A stretch of DNA of 5,103 nucleotides from Acidobacteriota bacterium. Its GTDB lineage: Bacteria > Acidobacteriota > Thermoanaerobaculia > Thermoanaerobaculales > Thermoanaerobaculaceae. This document shows, one piece after another, positions 4,634-5,103 of the stretch. The notes beneath the pieces were generated by a model. That model was not told where the DNA came from. It worked only from the letters and a program-made list of their open reading frames with translations, and made no database searches. Both the position numbers and the translations under genes were made by a program. The stretch's first letter is position 1, and each line of letters begins with the position of its first letter. The stretch is from NCBI GenBank assembly GCA_027458945.1, contig DAIDOU010000244.1, positions 1 through 5,103 of the forward strand, written 5' to 3'.

Positions 4634-4652
4634 CAGCCGTCCCACGCGGCTG
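4634..4652. other. Small hairpin in the divergent intergenic region
   Basis: CAGCCG (4634-4639) and CGGCTG (4647-4652) form a 6-bp inverted repeat with a 7-nt loop, between the antitoxin start (4578) and the exported-protein start (4738). It could be an operator or chance in GC-rich DNA. The rest of this 159-bp divergent region shows no clear plus-strand promoter. Confidence 0.2.
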
Positions 4653-4727
4653 TCAGGCCGCTCGCGCGCGCAACCCGCGCGCCAGCCCTCGGGCGGCCGA
4701 ACGGCGGCGCGGGGTGGCACGAGCAAG

Positions 4728-4735
4728 GGAGGTGA
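4728..4735 (+). promoter_or_regulatory. Strong ribosome-binding site that selects the second of two ATGs
   Basis: GGAGGTGA is fully complementary to the 3' end of 16S rRNA (anti-Shine-Dalgarno UCACCUCC). Two in-frame ATGs follow, at 4735 and 4738. The core GGAGG lies 2 nt before the first and 5 nt before the second, so 4738 is the better start. Confidence 0.75.
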
Positions 4736-4737
4736 TG

Positions 4738-5103
4738 ATGCCAGGACGCTCGTTGGCGCGTGCGGGGTGCGTGCTCCTCACGGTGGCCGTGGCCGGTTCG
4801 TCCGCTTTTGGCCAAGGGCCTGGGCTGCAGGCCATCGCCGAGGAGGTGTGGTCGGGCCAGGTGACGGAGGTTGTCGGTGCGGACGTGCTGGTCATCGCGT
4901 ACGGCAGGGGCAGCCACCGCTTCCAGCTCGACGGGATCCGTCCGCCGCGCGACCTGCCGGCACTGGCCGATCGCGCGGCGGCACTCCTGCGCGAACGCCT
5001 CGTCGGCAAGAGCGTGCGGGTGCGCGTCCGCGGCTACCTGGACGCGGGCCGGCTACCGACCGGTGTCGTGCTTCGCCACGGGGTGGACGTGCGCATCGAC
5101 CTG
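4738..5103 (+). CDS. Exported protein resembling the SNase (thermonuclease) fold, probably catalytically degenerate; 3' end outside window
   Basis: The 122 visible residues begin MPGRSLARAGCVLLTVAVAG: two basic residues, a hydrophobic core and SSAFGQ, a plausible signal peptide cut near residue 25. The mature part (VWSGQVTEVVGADVLVIA, RFQLDGIRPP, ALADRAAALLRERLVGKSVR, YLDAGRLPTGVVL) follows the order of a staphylococcal-nuclease OB-fold: the VVDGDT-type strand, the RLxGIDAPE-type strand, the helix ending LxGKxVxV, and the DxxGRLLA-type turn. Aligned by eye, the Asp of DGDT and the Arg of the GR turn remain, but the catalytic Arg of RLxGI is Gln and the Asp and Glu of IDAPE are both Arg. If so, it is a binding rather than cleaving member, acting in the periplasm or outside the cell. 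A plain OB-fold protein is the alternative. It diverges from the toxin-antitoxin operon. Confidence 0.7.
   Translation, partial: MPGRSLARAGCVLLTVAVAGSSAFGQGPGLQAIAEEVWSGQVTEVVGADVLVIAYGRGSHRFQLDGIRPPRDLPALADRAAALLRERLVGKSVRVRVRGYLDAGRLPTGVVLRHGVDVRIDL

Noticed and set aside
1..5103. tRNA, rRNA or riboswitch
   Set aside because: No cloverleaf, T-loop signature (GGTTCRANTCC) or recognisable riboswitch core was seen on either strand.

Overview
The window is very GC-rich, and its genes have G or C at nearly every third codon position. A dnaE2 (imuC) gene, the repeat families and a membrane-protein type I associate with uncultured environmental phyla suggest a high-GC Gram-negative-type bacterium (Myxococcota/Desulfobacterota-like, Rokubacteria/Methylomirabilota, Acidobacteria or Planctomycetes). 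The sequence alone does not fix the lineage.

Layout. (1) 1-1974 (+): the C-terminal ~657 residues of DnaE2, the error-prone DNA polymerase III alpha subunit of the ImuA/ImuB/DnaE2 mutasome; its 5' end lies outside the window. The gene carries an in-frame insert of about 83 codons (1027-~1278) built from GTGGYCN heptamer tandem repeats, in both orientations. (2) 1975-2631: a repeat cluster between convergent genes. It holds a second heptamer array starting 6 nt after the dnaE2 stop, an octamer array (GAGGAGCN), a short coding-like remnant, and an imperfect-palindrome element with CGTCAYTGCGAGG termini, followed by two further degenerate half-copies of its right end. (3) 2632-3573 (-): a 313-residue multi-pass membrane protein of unknown function. 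(4) 3574-4091: no convincing gene; it contains one perfect 9-bp inverted repeat and a small hairpin. (5) 4092-4578 (-): a type II toxin-antitoxin operon. The ribbon-helix-helix-like antitoxin is intact and overlaps by 14 nt a RelE/ParE-family toxin gene that is broken by one in-frame TAG. (6) 4738-5103 (+): the start of a divergently transcribed exported protein resembling the staphylococcal-nuclease (SNase/OB) fold but apparently lacking most catalytic residues; it runs off the window.

The genes do not form one pathway. I see no convincing evidence of a wholly new multi-gene system. The most notable features are the heptamer array translated in frame inside a polymerase gene, the clustering of three short-repeat families around one gene end, and the single-codon inactivation of the toxin beside an intact antitoxin.
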